Below are positions 1-8,085 of a DNA stretch of 51,321 bases, piece after piece (within the stretch, counting starts at the first letter, position 1; every line of letters starts with the position of its first letter). Under the pieces are notes generated by a model. The model was not told the DNA's origin. It did not search any database and saw only the letters and a program-made list of their open reading frames with translations. This stretch comes from Lactonifactor sp050944855 (lineage in GTDB: Bacteria; Bacillota; Clostridia; Lachnospirales; Lachnospiraceae), in the NCBI GenBank assembly GCA_050944855.1, contig JBMNRU010000022.1:1-51321 (forward strand), read 5' to 3'. The position numbers and the translations under genes were made by a program.

Positions 1-140
1 AGACCAACTTCTAGCTAATCTATCCCTTTTACTGTTTTTAAGGATCTTTCGATCGTTCTTTAAATGATTCTTCTTTAAAGAATTTTCGAGGTTCATGTGT
101 TTCACTGTTCAGTTATCAAAGTGCTTTGTCTTACGACAGC
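1..140 (-). promoter_or_regulatory. rRNA 5' leader with boxA-like element
   Basis: Downstream of P2 on the minus strand is a GCACTTTGATAACTGAACAG element (about 103-124). This type of sequence is found in Firmicutes rRNA leaders and spacers next to 16S or 23S genes and resembles boxA antitermination and processing sequence. The transcript runs off the left edge. No coding potential is seen in 1-301. Two plus-strand reading frames here lack ribosome binding sites and lie over the promoters. Confidence 0.6.
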
Positions 141-146
141 TTAATC

Positions 147-175
147 AGATTATCACATCTTTGTCAGCTTGTCAA
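147..175 (-). promoter_or_regulatory. rRNA operon promoter P2
   Basis: On the minus strand, TTGACA (170-175) and TAATCT (147-152) are separated by 17 bp. It lies about 74 bp downstream of P1 in the same direction. Tandem promoters of this strength are typical of rRNA operons in Firmicutes. Confidence 0.7.
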
Positions 176-220
176 CATCTTTTTTCGTTGTTCTTCAGTT
201 GCCGCATCGACAACTACCTC

Positions 221-249
221 ATAATATCATGCGGCACTCCCCTTGTCAA
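221..249 (-). promoter_or_regulatory. rRNA operon promoter P1
   Basis: On the minus strand a perfect -35 TTGACA (244-249) and a TATTAT -10 (221-226) are separated by exactly 17 bp. It lies upstream of a second promoter and of an rRNA-type leader, so it most likely drives an rRNA operon that begins left of the window edge. The rRNA gene itself is not in the window, so its identity is inferred. Confidence 0.75.
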
Positions 250-301
250 CTACTTTCTCAAAATTCTTCTATACCTTTATCACACCCCTTTTTTCCGGGT
301 T

Positions 302-997
302 TTATACCCCGCGAAGCAAATATAAGAACAAATTTTTGTCGTACAGATATCGGAAAATTTCGTTTCGCTGTATCACCTCATAGCAGGCACTTCCCCAGTC
401 TGTTCCATAGCAAAGAGTAACCGCCAGAAAAATCAGCCAGATAACGATCAGTCCCTGTATTGCTCCCAGAACGCCGCCGCCCATGGCATTGAGCATATGC
501 AGCCCCGGCATACGAAATATCTTTAAAATCATTGCCGACAATATTTGTATCACCAGATTCACCAATATAAACACCACTACATAAGCCAATATTTTTATCA
601 GAAAACAGGTGATCGAGCGGGACAAATATTCTGCAAAGGTATTAACCAGCATTTCGCTGTAACTTCCCGCATGATTCTGACTCTTAATCTCTTCCCGCAC
701 GCTTTTGGGGAGAGGAAGATTTTCTATCAGCCTTTCCTGCTCCTCTAAATCCGGTGTGCCATTTTCCGGAAGCATGTCCAGCAAATACTCCTGGCTGGTC
801 TCCTGCACTTTTTCATATAACGGTTCATATTCTAAAAGGATATTTTCCATTTTGGGTGCAAGCACCGACACCAAAAGAATGGTAAGAACCACCCCGACCA
901 CCGAAATGATCATTTTCATCATTCCCCGCAGGAAGCCTCTGAGAATACAAACAATCCCTATCACATATATCAAAATAGCAAATCCATCTATGACCAT
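302..997 (-). CDS. CvpA-family membrane protein
   Basis: A 231-residue integral membrane protein resembling the CvpA (colicin V production) family. Helix 1 begins right at the N-terminus and is followed by the basic LRGFLRGMMKM-type loop characteristic of the family. A long extracytoplasmic acidic segment (about residues 50-120) separates it from three more C-terminal helices. The ATG at 997 is chosen because GGAGAA lies 6 bases upstream; an upstream extension to 1060 has no ribosome binding site and covers a terminator. It is the last of three minus-strand genes, behind the DUF5711-like gene but separated from it by that terminator. The family's biochemical role is unsettled; proposals include envelope homeostasis and, in Bacillus, colony or biofilm phenotypes. 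Confidence 0.75.
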   Translation of the reverse strand: MVIDGFAILIYVIGIVCILRGFLRGMMKMIISVVGVVLTILLVSVLAPKMENILLEYEPLYEKVQETSQEYLLDMLPENGTPDLEEQERLIENLPLPKSVREEIKSQNHAGSYSEMLVNTFAEYLSRSITCFLIKILAYVVVFILVNLVIQILSAMILKIFRMPGLHMLNAMGGGVLGAIQGLIVIWLIFLAVTLCYGTDWGSACYEVIQRNEIFRYLYDKNLFLYLLRGV

Positions 998-1046
998 AAT
1001 TTCTCCTATGTTTCTTGCTGCCTTTTTACGCATGCCCGAACAGACA

Positions 1047-1080
1047 AAAATGAGGGGCACAAAATGTAATGCGGCCCCTC
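1047..1080 (-). terminator. Rho-independent terminator of the DUF5711-like gene
   Basis: GAGGGGC (1052-1058) pairs with GCCCCTC (1074-1080). On the minus strand the hairpin is followed by TTTTTG. It lies between the DUF5711-like gene and the CvpA-like gene, so the latter may be only partly co-transcribed. Confidence 0.75.
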
Positions 1081-1103
1081 GTTCATTTATACTATGCGTC
1101 TGA

Positions 1104-2345
1104 CTATTTAAACTTAATTGTGTGTACTCCCGTATCCGTTACCACCATATAACGATTCGATGCGGTCTTAAAGATACTGCGGATCGCGCCCTCTTCCAGA
1201 TTGCCGTTAAACTTTTCTACGCCTTTTAAGCTCATAAGACATACCTGGGAATCGTTATTCATGATAATCATATCATCACTCAATTTTATTTCTTTATATG
1301 CAATATCAAAATCCTTGGCAAAAACCTGTCTGCCGCCGGTAGTATAAACAGTCATAGTATACGCTTTGGCAGCATCCTCCTCGCTATCATCCTTCCCATC
1401 ATTTTTAAATACCATTCCGATGTATTCTGAATTGCAGAAAGTGCTGACAATTTCATTCTCACATTCTATTTTCTGACTTTCTTCCGGTATCTGATTGCCT
1501 TTATAAACACTAAAGCCATCTTCTCTAAAGGCAAGCGCCGTATCTTCCGTCAGATATTCCACCTGCGGCACCAACAATCCTTCATAGGTATAACCGCTTA
1601 CAAGGTTATCAATTTCATTCTGCCCGGCGTCTCCAAAATTATAAAACGCCACATAACTGGTCGTTGCACCATTTTCCACATAAAGATAGGTCACCATAAT
1701 CAGCAGGCCATTAGGGGAAATCGCAACATCTGTGGGATACCCCGGACTGTCAATACGCGTCTGATTCTCCGCAATGATCGTTCCGTCAGAGGAATAAAAA
1801 TTCACCCAGGTCTTTTCTCCGTCTTCCAGGATAGCCACAACAACCCCCTGCGCTGCAACCTTCGCTTTTAAAATGGGCAAAGTGGTCTCTACACTGCCGA
1901 TCTGACCCTTAGTGTCAAACATATACATACTGCTGCCTTTTATATCGGCGATTACAGCTGTGTCTTCACACTGATCCAGCACGGGATTCTGCATCTCGTA
2001 GGTCTGATTCCACACTACCTCTCCTTTGCTGTCTACAAAGGAAGCGCTTTCACTGGTATATTTAAGAATGCCTTTCCCCATACCTGCATAGCTGGTCGCC
2101 ACCGTATCTTCTTCCTGGGAAGAAGCCATTACGGTATACTTATGATAAACCCGCTTCTGCATCACAACACTGACAAGACCAGCTGCCGCCAGCAAAAGCA
2201 AAACAATGATTCCGATCCGTTTCCAGCTTTTTATCCTGTGACGGATCACTTTTGCCTTATATTGCGAAATATCGTCATCTTTGTTCTTGCCTAATGATAC
2301 GATATTTGCTAAAACCGACTTCATTTTATCCCAAATATTTCTCAT
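1104..2345 (-). CDS. Membrane-anchored beta-propeller-like protein (DUF5711-like)
   Basis: A 413-residue protein with a basic cytoplasmic N-terminus (about 42 residues), one transmembrane helix (about 43-62) and a roughly 350-residue extracytoplasmic part. That part consists of short repeated beta-rich segments such as GKGILKYTSESASFVDSKG, with a WN/Y-rich repeat style like a beta-propeller. The length and architecture match the DUF5711 proteins common in Lachnospiraceae; that assignment is from memory of the family, not from a search. No enzymatic motif is seen. It follows the LysM protein by 54 bp on the same strand, so the two are probably one transcript and may form an envelope module. 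Function unknown. Confidence 0.7.
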   Translation of the reverse strand: MRNIWDKMKSVLANIVSLGKNKDDDISQYKAKVIRHRIKSWKRIGIIVLLLLAAAGLVSVVMQKRVYHKYTVMASSQEEDTVATSYAGMGKGILKYTSESASFVDSKGEVVWNQTYEMQNPVLDQCEDTAVIADIKGSSMYMFDTKGQIGSVETTLPILKAKVAAQGVVVAILEDGEKTWVNFYSSDGTIIAENQTRIDSPGYPTDVAISPNGLLIMVTYLYVENGATTSYVAFYNFGDAGQNEIDNLVSGYTYEGLLVPQVEYLTEDTALAFREDGFSVYKGNQIPEESQKIECENEIVSTFCNSEYIGMVFKNDGKDDSEEDAAKAYTMTVYTTGGRQVFAKDFDIAYKEIKLSDDMIIMNNDSQVCLMSLKGVEKFNGNLEEGAIRSIFKTASNRYMVVTDTGVHTIKFK

Positions 2346-2399
2346 TCTTTATCCTCTCAGCTGTATCAAAGATTATTTGGGATATTATAACACACTTTT

Positions 2400-3593
2400 C
2401 TACGGGAGTAAAATTATTTGTCCCGGATATATAATTTCATCCTCTGCAATGTTATTGTAACGGCAGACTTCTTCCATTCGGGAGGTATTTCCGTAATACA
2501 GACGACAGATAGCCGTAATGGTATCCCCCTTTTGAACCACATAAGATTGTACTGCCAAAGAAGAAGCCTCATCCGCAGGCGCAGCCGGAGAGTCCTCGGA
2601 AGGCATATCTGTGGTTTCCTCCTGGGGCGCTTCTGCAGGTTCTTCCGAAGACACAACACCTGTCTCCTCTGTGGGCACAGCCGCAGTTTCCTCCGAAACC
2701 GGTGTCTGCACAGTCTGTCCTCCATCAGGAGCTGCCTCTTGAGGGACATTCTCCTCCGGTATTTGATGTTCCTGCTCTTTTACCATTTCCATCTGCGCCG
2801 CAGTCTCTCCCAACTCTTTCATTTTATCGTAATCATTTACCAGCACAACACCCGATACAATGATCACAGCCAGGATACCGGAAGCCATCGCATAGATAAG
2901 AGAACCTGTCCGCCTCTTTTTTTGCTCTTCCTTTTTATTATCAATGATGCGGCGGAAATTTTTTACCGCTTTATCCTCCACCAGATCTTTCTCCATGGAT
3001 TCATTTCCGTTTTTCGCGATCAGATAACTCTGCATAGGTTCATTTTTTTCATAATAAATATAGTATCCGTCCTGGCGATTCATTTTCCCCCGTTCATAGC
3101 GATAAAATGCCTCTTCCTTCTCCGTCGGCTCCATCACCAAAAGCACCTTATCGCTTCCGCCGAAATGATTCATATGAGTCTTGCAGATAGCCTCATGCAA
3201 ATCCATAGAACAGCCGGGTATGGACAAAAACCATCCCACAATATCCTGTCCCTGGAAATATTCTTTGCTCTGCTCATAAATCTGATTCCAGATATCGTCC
3301 GAAAATGCCAGATGCTCCTCTCCCACTTCCATATCAGAAATGACAACCGCACTTTTAATAAACAGGTAAGACACCCCGTCCTTCCAGTTTGACTGCCCCA
3401 GCAAAACAGCTGCCACACCACTGGAAATATTTTCACTTGAGATTCTACTCAGATATGTATATGCATAATCTTCAATATATATCTTATCGGCATCTCCCAC
3501 TTCTCCGATCTGACGTATATTATTGGGAATTCGAAAAAAACCTTCGTTTCCCACCGGCTTTTGTTTTTCTTTCTCATAGACAACTTCTATCAT
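2400..3593 (-). CDS. Membrane protein: MPN-like (inactive) cytoplasmic domain, TM helix, C-terminal LysM
   Basis: A 397-residue protein. The ATG at 3593 is preceded by AAAGGGGTG at proper spacing; the longer form to 3626 has no ribosome binding site. Residues about 25-195 resemble the JAB1/MPN fold, with a VAAVLLGQ strand (61-67), a long helix, and GWFLSIPG (120-127) where active enzymes have GWYHSHPG. The JAMM metal ligands are all replaced (E to Q after LLG, both His to Leu and Ile), so an enzyme is unlikely. One helix follows at about 231-252. Next comes a Pro/Glu/Ala-rich linker of about 95 residues and a C-terminal LysM domain (about 350-396, beginning SYVVQKGDTITAIC) that should bind peptidoglycan. 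LysM and TM are clear; the MPN assignment is inference from motif spacing. Confidence 0.7.
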   Translation of the reverse strand: MIEVVYEKEKQKPVGNEGFFRIPNNIRQIGEVGDADKIYIEDYAYTYLSRISSENISSGVAAVLLGQSNWKDGVSYLFIKSAVVISDMEVGEEHLAFSDDIWNQIYEQSKEYFQGQDIVGWFLSIPGCSMDLHEAICKTHMNHFGGSDKVLLVMEPTEKEEAFYRYERGKMNRQDGYYIYYEKNEPMQSYLIAKNGNESMEKDLVEDKAVKNFRRIIDNKKEEQKKRRTGSLIYAMASGILAVIIVSGVVLVNDYDKMKELGETAAQMEMVKEQEHQIPEENVPQEAAPDGGQTVQTPVSEETAAVPTEETGVVSSEEPAEAPQEETTDMPSEDSPAAPADEASSLAVQSYVVQKGDTITAICRLYYGNTSRMEEVCRYNNIAEDEIIYPGQIILLP

Positions 3594-3639
3594 TTCGTCA
3601 CCCCTTTTACAGCCAGAATAGCACAAAGCATATGCGAAA

Positions 3640-4190
3640 TTTGGCGGATTGGGACGACGGTAAGGGAGATTTTATCGACAATATGCGCTAGTATCATTCG
3701 CGCTTACCAACCTGTCCCACCTGTGCTATGCCCAAAAACAGACCGCTCCTTCTCAGCTAGCCGTCAAGACGCACTAAGCCTCTCAGGAAAGCCTTCGAGC
3801 CTAAGAGCTTACTAGACGTCGGATCTTCTAACTCGCTTTCTCTGATGTTTTTGTCATGGCACAGGCAGGGCGGTTCTGGCAACCCGAAAGGCAATCGCCC
3901 CTGAATTATGTGTCTATCCGACAGACACAGTCTAACGAGGGAGTATGTTTTCAGCCAGACGGCATCTCTTCGGTGTAGCAAAATCCCCGCTTCTCCCTGC
4001 AAATGCATGGGAAAAGCGCGCCTGAAAATCCTGAGCCTAGCATACACTTAGGCTCGAGGGCTTTCCTGAGAGACTTATGTGTATCTTGGCTCATAGTTGA
4101 AGGGAAGCGACCTGTATTTGCGGGAAGGAGCAGGGGAATTAATATACCGAACGATAAGCGCGCCTGCAAGGTATAGTTTTTTCTTTTTCA
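3640..4190. ncRNA. Candidate structured RNA or long structured leader; no gene seen
   Basis: About 550 bp with no credible gene, a higher G+C than other gaps, and much inverted symmetry. The arms at 3766-3806 and 4047-4088 are near-perfect long-range complements sharing CTCTCAGGAAAGCC and CGAGCCTAAG. Local hairpins are at 3909-3929 (TGTGTCT/AGACACA), 3867-3900 (GGGCGGTT/AATCGCCC) and 4029-4055 (GAGCCTAG/CTTAGGCTC, which competes with the long-range stem). A multi-part stem at 3643-3722 uses GGCGG, GGGAC and GGTAAG. A weak minus-strand promoter (TTGCAG, 17 bp, TATATT; 4143-4171) would make it a structured leader of the LysM operon. A weak plus-strand hairpin with T-run sits at 4143-4188. It lacks the hallmark sequences of tmRNA, RNase P RNA, SRP RNA and T-boxes. 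A repeated element is the alternative. Confidence 0.4.
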
Positions 4191-4239
4191 GGAAATAATT
4201 AGTAAATATCGCCAAAAGAAAGGAACGGTATTTCTTCTC

Positions 4240-4794
4240 ATGACGTTTTATATCAATAAAACAGAACCCTGTGCCAGTTCTCAGCTGGGGGCTCTGTTAA
4301 CAAAATGTATCCGTACACACACCGGATTTTGGGATGAATTGATATTTTTATGCATCGGCAGTGACCGAATCACCGGAGACAGTCTGGGGCCGTTAATCGG
4401 TGACCGTCTCAAATCCATGGGGCTTCCCCGTACCTTTGTCTACGGTACTCTGCAAAATCCCGTCCACGCTTTGAATCTGGAAGAGACCATGACCCAAATA
4501 CACCAGGCACATTCTCATCCCCTTTTGATCGCCATTGATGCTTCTTTGGGGACCAAACAACATCTGGGCTACATCACGCTGGGAAGCGGCCCCCTTTTCC
4601 CGGGAGCCGGTGTACACAAAAGCCTGCCGCCGGTAGGAGATATTTTTATTACCGGCATCGTAAGCCAGGCAGGAACATTTGAACATTTTTTCTTACAAAC
4701 CACACGTTTATCTACCATTATTTCTCTCTCCGACACCATCCTGCATGGAATCCTGATGGCATATCAAAAGGGAATACCAAATCCACTTGTATAA
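4240..4794 (+). CDS. yyaC: YyaC-family spore protein (DUF1256-like)
   Basis: A 184-residue protein resembling Bacillus YyaC, a sporulation protein of unknown activity whose fold is related to the germination protease/HybD group. The diagnostic motif GSDRITGDSLGPLIGDRL (about residues 43-60) is followed by YGTLQNPVHALNL and AIDASLG, in family order. The length fits the family (about 190-205). The ATG at 4240 has AAAGGAA about 16 bases upstream, which is longer than usual; no better start is visible. The gene stands alone on the plus strand after the structured stretch and before a bidirectional terminator. It supports the view that the organism sporulates. Confidence 0.8.
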   Translation: MTFYINKTEPCASSQLGALLTKCIRTHTGFWDELIFLCIGSDRITGDSLGPLIGDRLKSMGLPRTFVYGTLQNPVHALNLEETMTQIHQAHSHPLLIAIDASLGTKQHLGYITLGSGPLFPGAGVHKSLPPVGDIFITGIVSQAGTFEHFFLQTTRLSTIISLSDTILHGILMAYQKGIPNPLV

Positions 4795-4803
4795 CGGACA
4801 TTC

Positions 4804-4840
4804 AAAAACCCTGACAGTCATTAACGACTGCCAGGGTTTC
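4804..4840 (-). terminator. Bidirectional terminator between yyaC and the transketolase operon
   Basis: AAACCCTG-CAGT pairs with ACTG-CAGGGTTT (4806-4839). On the minus strand it is followed by TTTTTG, so it mainly ends the talC-tkt transcript. On the plus strand it may also end yyaC. Confidence 0.8.
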
Positions 4841-4876
4841 TTACTTTCAATTATGTTATTGCGTTCTGATTTTCAA

Positions 4877-5815
4877 TTATGCGAATTCTTTTACCTGTTT
4901 GTAGATGCCTTCTGCATCCAGGCCATATTTAACAAGCAGTTCTGCTGCCGGTCCGGATTCACCAAATCTGTCTCTAATACCAATACGAAGCATCGGTGTA
5001 GGTGCTTTCTCACCGAGACACTCTGCAACGGCACTTCCCAGACCGCCGATGATAGAATGTTCTTCTATCGTTACTACTTTTCCTGTTTCTTTTGCCGCTG
5101 CAACAATCAGCTCTTCATCCAATGGTTTGATGGTATGGATGTTAATTACCTTTGCATCAATGCCCTCTGCTGCTAATTTCTCAGCTGCTTCTAATGTAGA
5201 AGCCACACACAATCCGGTAGCGATCAGGGTCATATCTTTTCCTTCTCTTAAGACGATACCTTTGCCCAGTTCAAACTTATAATCCGGATTTTCGTTGATC
5301 ACCGGCACTGCCAGTCTTCCGAAACGCATATATACAGGGCCTTCCAATTCATAAGCAGCTTCCACTGCAGCCTTTGCTTCAATATCATCTGCCGGATTGA
5401 TGATAACCATACCCGGGATCGTTCTCATTAACGCAATATCCTCACAACACTGATGAGTAGCGCCGTCTTCACCTACAGAAATACCTGCATGGGTAGCACC
5501 GATCTTTACATTCAGATGCGGATAGCCGATAGAGTTACGAACTTGTTCAAATGCCCGTCCTGCTGCAAACATAGCAAATGTGCTGAAAAACGGCACTTTG
5601 CCTGCTGTAGCCATACCTGCTGCAATACCTGCCATATTACACTCTGCAATACCGCAGTCAATATGACGATCCGGAAATTCTTTCTTAAACATGCCGGTCT
5701 GCGTAGCAGAAGCAAGGTCAGCATCCAGAACAACTACATTATCATGTTTTTTACCTAACTCTACCAATGCATTACCATAACTTGCTCGAGTAGCAATTTT
5801 CTTTACTTCTGACAT
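4877..5815 (-). CDS. Transketolase, C-terminal subunit
   Basis: A 312-residue protein covering the pyrimidine-binding and C-terminal domains of transketolase. With the N-terminal subunit encoded just upstream it forms the thiamine-diphosphate enzyme that moves two-carbon units between ketose and aldose phosphates in the non-oxidative pentose phosphate pathway. Visible motifs include DADLASAT near the N-terminus, the DCGIAECNMAGIAAGMA segment carrying the catalytic glutamate, and FFSTFAMF. It overlaps the N-terminal gene by 13 bp, implying translational coupling. A split transketolase is normal in Clostridia and archaea and is not a frameshift, since both halves have good starts and ribosome binding sites. 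Confidence 0.93.
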   Translation of the reverse strand: MSEVKKIATRASYGNALVELGKKHDNVVVLDADLASATQTGMFKKEFPDRHIDCGIAECNMAGIAAGMATAGKVPFFSTFAMFAAGRAFEQVRNSIGYPHLNVKIGATHAGISVGEDGATHQCCEDIALMRTIPGMVIINPADDIEAKAAVEAAYELEGPVYMRFGRLAVPVINENPDYKFELGKGIVLREGKDMTLIATGLCVASTLEAAEKLAAEGIDAKVINIHTIKPLDEELIVAAAKETGKVVTIEEHSIIGGLGSAVAECLGEKAPTPMLRIGIRDRFGESGPAAELLVKYGLDAEGIYKQVKEFA

Positions 5816-6642
5816 AATGCTTCACCTACCTTCTTTAAATCTTCCATTGCTGTTGCATACTGCTCATCATTCGGAGCCTTTCCATGCCATCCGGCCTGTC
5901 CTTCCATGAAGGATACGCCTTTTCCCTTTGTGGTATGGGCAATAATGGCTGTCGGCATGCCTTTTACAGTTCTTGCTTCATCAAATGCAGCCTTCAGCTG
6001 TTCCATATCATTGCCGTCTTCCACTACAATTACATGGAAATTGAAAGCTTCAAACTTTTTATCAATCGGATAGGGATTACATACATCTTCAATATTACCG
6101 TCAATCTGGAGACCATTATTATCCACAATCACAACCAGATTGTCCAGTTTTCTTGCGCCTGCGAACATAGCAGCTTCCCATACCTGGCCTTCCTGGATTT
6201 CTCCGTCGCCCAACAAAGTATACGTACGGTATTCCTTGCCGTCCATTTTAGCTGCCAACGCCATACCAACCGCTGCAGAGATTCCCTGTCCCAGAGAACC
6301 ACTGGACATATCTACTCCCGGAATATGCTTCATATCCGGATGGCCCTGTAAGTAAGAGCCTGTATGACGCAGAGTAACCAGATCTTCTTTTGGGAAATAT
6401 CCTCTCTCTGCCAATACGGAATACAGACCCGGTGCTGTATGTCCTTTAGAAAGTACAAAACGGTCTCTGTCCGACTTCTTCGGATCCTTAGGATCGATAT
6501 TCATTTCTTCAAAATACAGATAAGTAAAAATGTCTGCTGCAGATAAGGATCCCCCCGGATGACCTGCTTTTGCAGCATGCACAGCTGTCACAATGTCTTT
6601 TCTGACTTCGTTGGCTGTCTTTTTCAGTTCTAAAATAGTCAT
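5803..6642 (-). CDS. Transketolase, N-terminal subunit
   Basis: A 279-residue protein holding the thiamine-diphosphate binding domain. HAAKAGHPGGSLSAADI (about 22-38) is the transketolase signature and GDGEIQEGQVWEA (about 144-156) starts the GDG...N cofactor and Mg2+ motif, completed by VDNN downstream. AAAGGGAG precedes the ATG. It sits between transaldolase (45 bp upstream) and the C-terminal half (13 bp overlap), so all three make one pentose phosphate operon. Confidence 0.93.
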   Translation of the reverse strand: MTILELKKTANEVRKDIVTAVHAAKAGHPGGSLSAADIFTYLYFEEMNIDPKDPKKSDRDRFVLSKGHTAPGLYSVLAERGYFPKEDLVTLRHTGSYLQGHPDMKHIPGVDMSSGSLGQGISAAVGMALAAKMDGKEYRTYTLLGDGEIQEGQVWEAAMFAGARKLDNLVVIVDNNGLQIDGNIEDVCNPYPIDKKFEAFNFHVIVVEDGNDMEQLKAAFDEARTVKGMPTAIIAHTTKGKGVSFMEGQAGWHGKAPNDEQYATAMEDLKKVGEALCQK

Positions 6643-6687
6643 AACTGATCTCCCTTTCTTTTATTAATAATGAATTCTTCCGAATTC

Positions 6688-7341
6688 TTATTCACCAAAT
6701 ACTGCTTTATAATCCGCCTGGAATTTGGCAATTCCCGCATCGGTTAACGGATGCTTTGTCATCTGCTCAATGACTTTATACGGCACGGTAGCGATATCCG
6801 CACCGGCCAGAGCGCACTCCGTCACATGAATCGGATGGCGTACACTCGCTGCAATGATCTGCGTATCAATATCCGATACTGCAAAAATATCCGCAATATC
6901 ACGGATTAGCTCTACGCCATTAACGGAAATATCATCCAGACGTCCCAAAAACGGAGAAACGTAAGCAGCGCCTGCTCTTGCTGCAAGCAATGCCTGGTTC
7001 GCTGTAAAGATTAATGTCACGTTGGTCTGGATGCCTTCCTGAGAAAGAACCTTTGTTGCTTTTAATCCTTCTGCCGTCATGGGGATTTTTACTACCATAT
7101 TGGGATGGATCTTCGCAATCTCTCTTCCTTCGGCAATCATGCCTTCTGCATCCACTGTGGTTGCTTTTACTTCTCCACTGATCGGTCCGTCTACGATGGA
7201 GGCGATTTCTTTTACTGTTTCCACAAAATCCCGGCCTTCTTTCGCAATCAGTGACGGATTCGTGGTAACTCCGCAGATCACGCCCATATCATTGGCTTTT
7301 CTGATATCTTCCACATTTGCCGTGTCAATAAAAAATCTCAT
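6688..7341 (-). CDS. Transaldolase, short TalC/fructose-6-phosphate aldolase type
   Basis: A 217-residue single-domain TIM barrel of the TalC/MipB family. It starts MRFFIDTANVEDIR and contains GVTTNPSLIAKEG (about 24-36) and the Schiff-base lysine in VVKIPMT (Lys85). The family includes both transaldolases and fructose-6-phosphate aldolases. The transketolase neighbours strongly favour transaldolase, which exchanges three-carbon units between sedoheptulose-7-P and glyceraldehyde-3-P. AAAGGAGG precedes the ATG by 7 bases. It is the first gene of the operon, behind a promoter at 7388-7415. Confidence 0.92.
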   Translation of the reverse strand: MRFFIDTANVEDIRKANDMGVICGVTTNPSLIAKEGRDFVETVKEIASIVDGPISGEVKATTVDAEGMIAEGREIAKIHPNMVVKIPMTAEGLKATKVLSQEGIQTNVTLIFTANQALLAARAGAAYVSPFLGRLDDISVNGVELIRDIADIFAVSDIDTQIIAASVRHPIHVTECALAGADIATVPYKVIEQMTKHPLTDAGIAKFQADYKAVFGE

Positions 7342-7387
7342 AGCGTTCCTCCTTTACCTGTAATGATGATTACGCATAGATAATTTC

Positions 7388-7416
7388 ATTATAACATGTA
7401 TCTGCAATGGTTCAAG
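7388..7416 (-). promoter_or_regulatory. Promoter of the talC-transketolase operon
   Basis: On the minus strand, TTGAAC (7410-7415) and a perfect TATAAT (7388-7393) are 16 bp apart (17 bp if CTTGAA is taken as -35). It lies about 45 bp before the talC start. Confidence 0.65.
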
Positions 7417-7445
7417 TTGGCCCTCGCGCCATCTGTATGGTATCG

Positions 7446-8042
7446 TTACAATTCTATACGTCCTTCCAGCGCACGCAGCAGAGTCACTTCGTCAATATAT
7501 TCCAGATCACCGCCCACCGGCACGCCGCTTGCAATACGGCTGACTTTAATTCCCGTAGGCTTAATCAGTTTACTGATATACATGGCAGTAGTTTCCCCTT
7601 CCAGACTGGAGTTTGTGGCAATGATTACTTCATCCACATCCCCCTGCAGGCGATGCATCAATTCTTTTAATTTGATATCATTGGGACCCACACCGAGCAT
7701 GGGGGAAATAGCCCCGTGCAGAACATGATACACACCTTCGTATTTCCCGGTCTTTTCATAGGCTGCCAGATCCCGGGTATTCTCCACCACCATAATTATT
7801 TTCTGATTCCGCTTCGCGTTGCTGCAGATCGGACAAAGATCCTGATCCGTAATGGTATAACAGCACTTGCAATACTTTACGTTTTCTCTTGCCTGAACAA
7901 TAGAATCGGCAAGCTGTACGGCCTGCTCTTTCGGCATATGAATGATATGGAAAGCCAGACGCTGTGCTGATTTTGCACCAATGCCGGGCAGCTTCGATAA
8001 TTGTTCAATAAGTTTGCTGATATAACTGCTGTAATATTCCAA
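7446..8042 (-). CDS. recR: Recombination mediator RecR
   Basis: A 198-residue RecR, which acts with RecF and RecO to load RecA at single-stranded gaps. It has an N-terminal helix-hairpin-helix (LSKLPGIGAKSAQRLAFHI, about 16-34), a four-cysteine zinc finger (CKCCYTITDQDLCPIC, about 57-72) and a C-terminal Toprim region (MVVENTRDLAAYE, ATNSSLEGE). The length matches the usual 198-200. The start codon is TTG, with AAAGGGGT 7 bases upstream. It closes the conserved dnaX-ybaB-recR cluster. Confidence 0.95.
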   Translation of the reverse strand: MEYYSSYISKLIEQLSKLPGIGAKSAQRLAFHIIHMPKEQAVQLADSIVQARENVKYCKCCYTITDQDLCPICSNAKRNQKIIMVVENTRDLAAYEKTGKYEGVYHVLHGAISPMLGVGPNDIKLKELMHRLQGDVDEVIIATNSSLEGETTAMYISKLIKPTGIKVSRIASGVPVGGDLEYIDEVTLLRALEGRIEL

Positions 8043-8085
8043 GTTTCTTACCCCTTTATTCTCTGTGCCATCGTATCACAGGGTA

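Noticed and set aside
95..420. Plus-strand open frames at the left edge
   Set aside because: They cover the minus-strand rRNA promoters, leader and the end of the CvpA-like gene and lack ribosome binding sites.
3757..4169. Two overlapping minus-strand open frames of 96 and 72 codons in the structured stretch
   Set aside because: No ribosome binding sites, they overlap each other, and they lie over inverted repeats; the composition looks like translated RNA structure.
4877..6642. Frameshifted transketolase
   Set aside because: The two-gene form is the normal split transketolase, each half with its own start and ribosome binding site.
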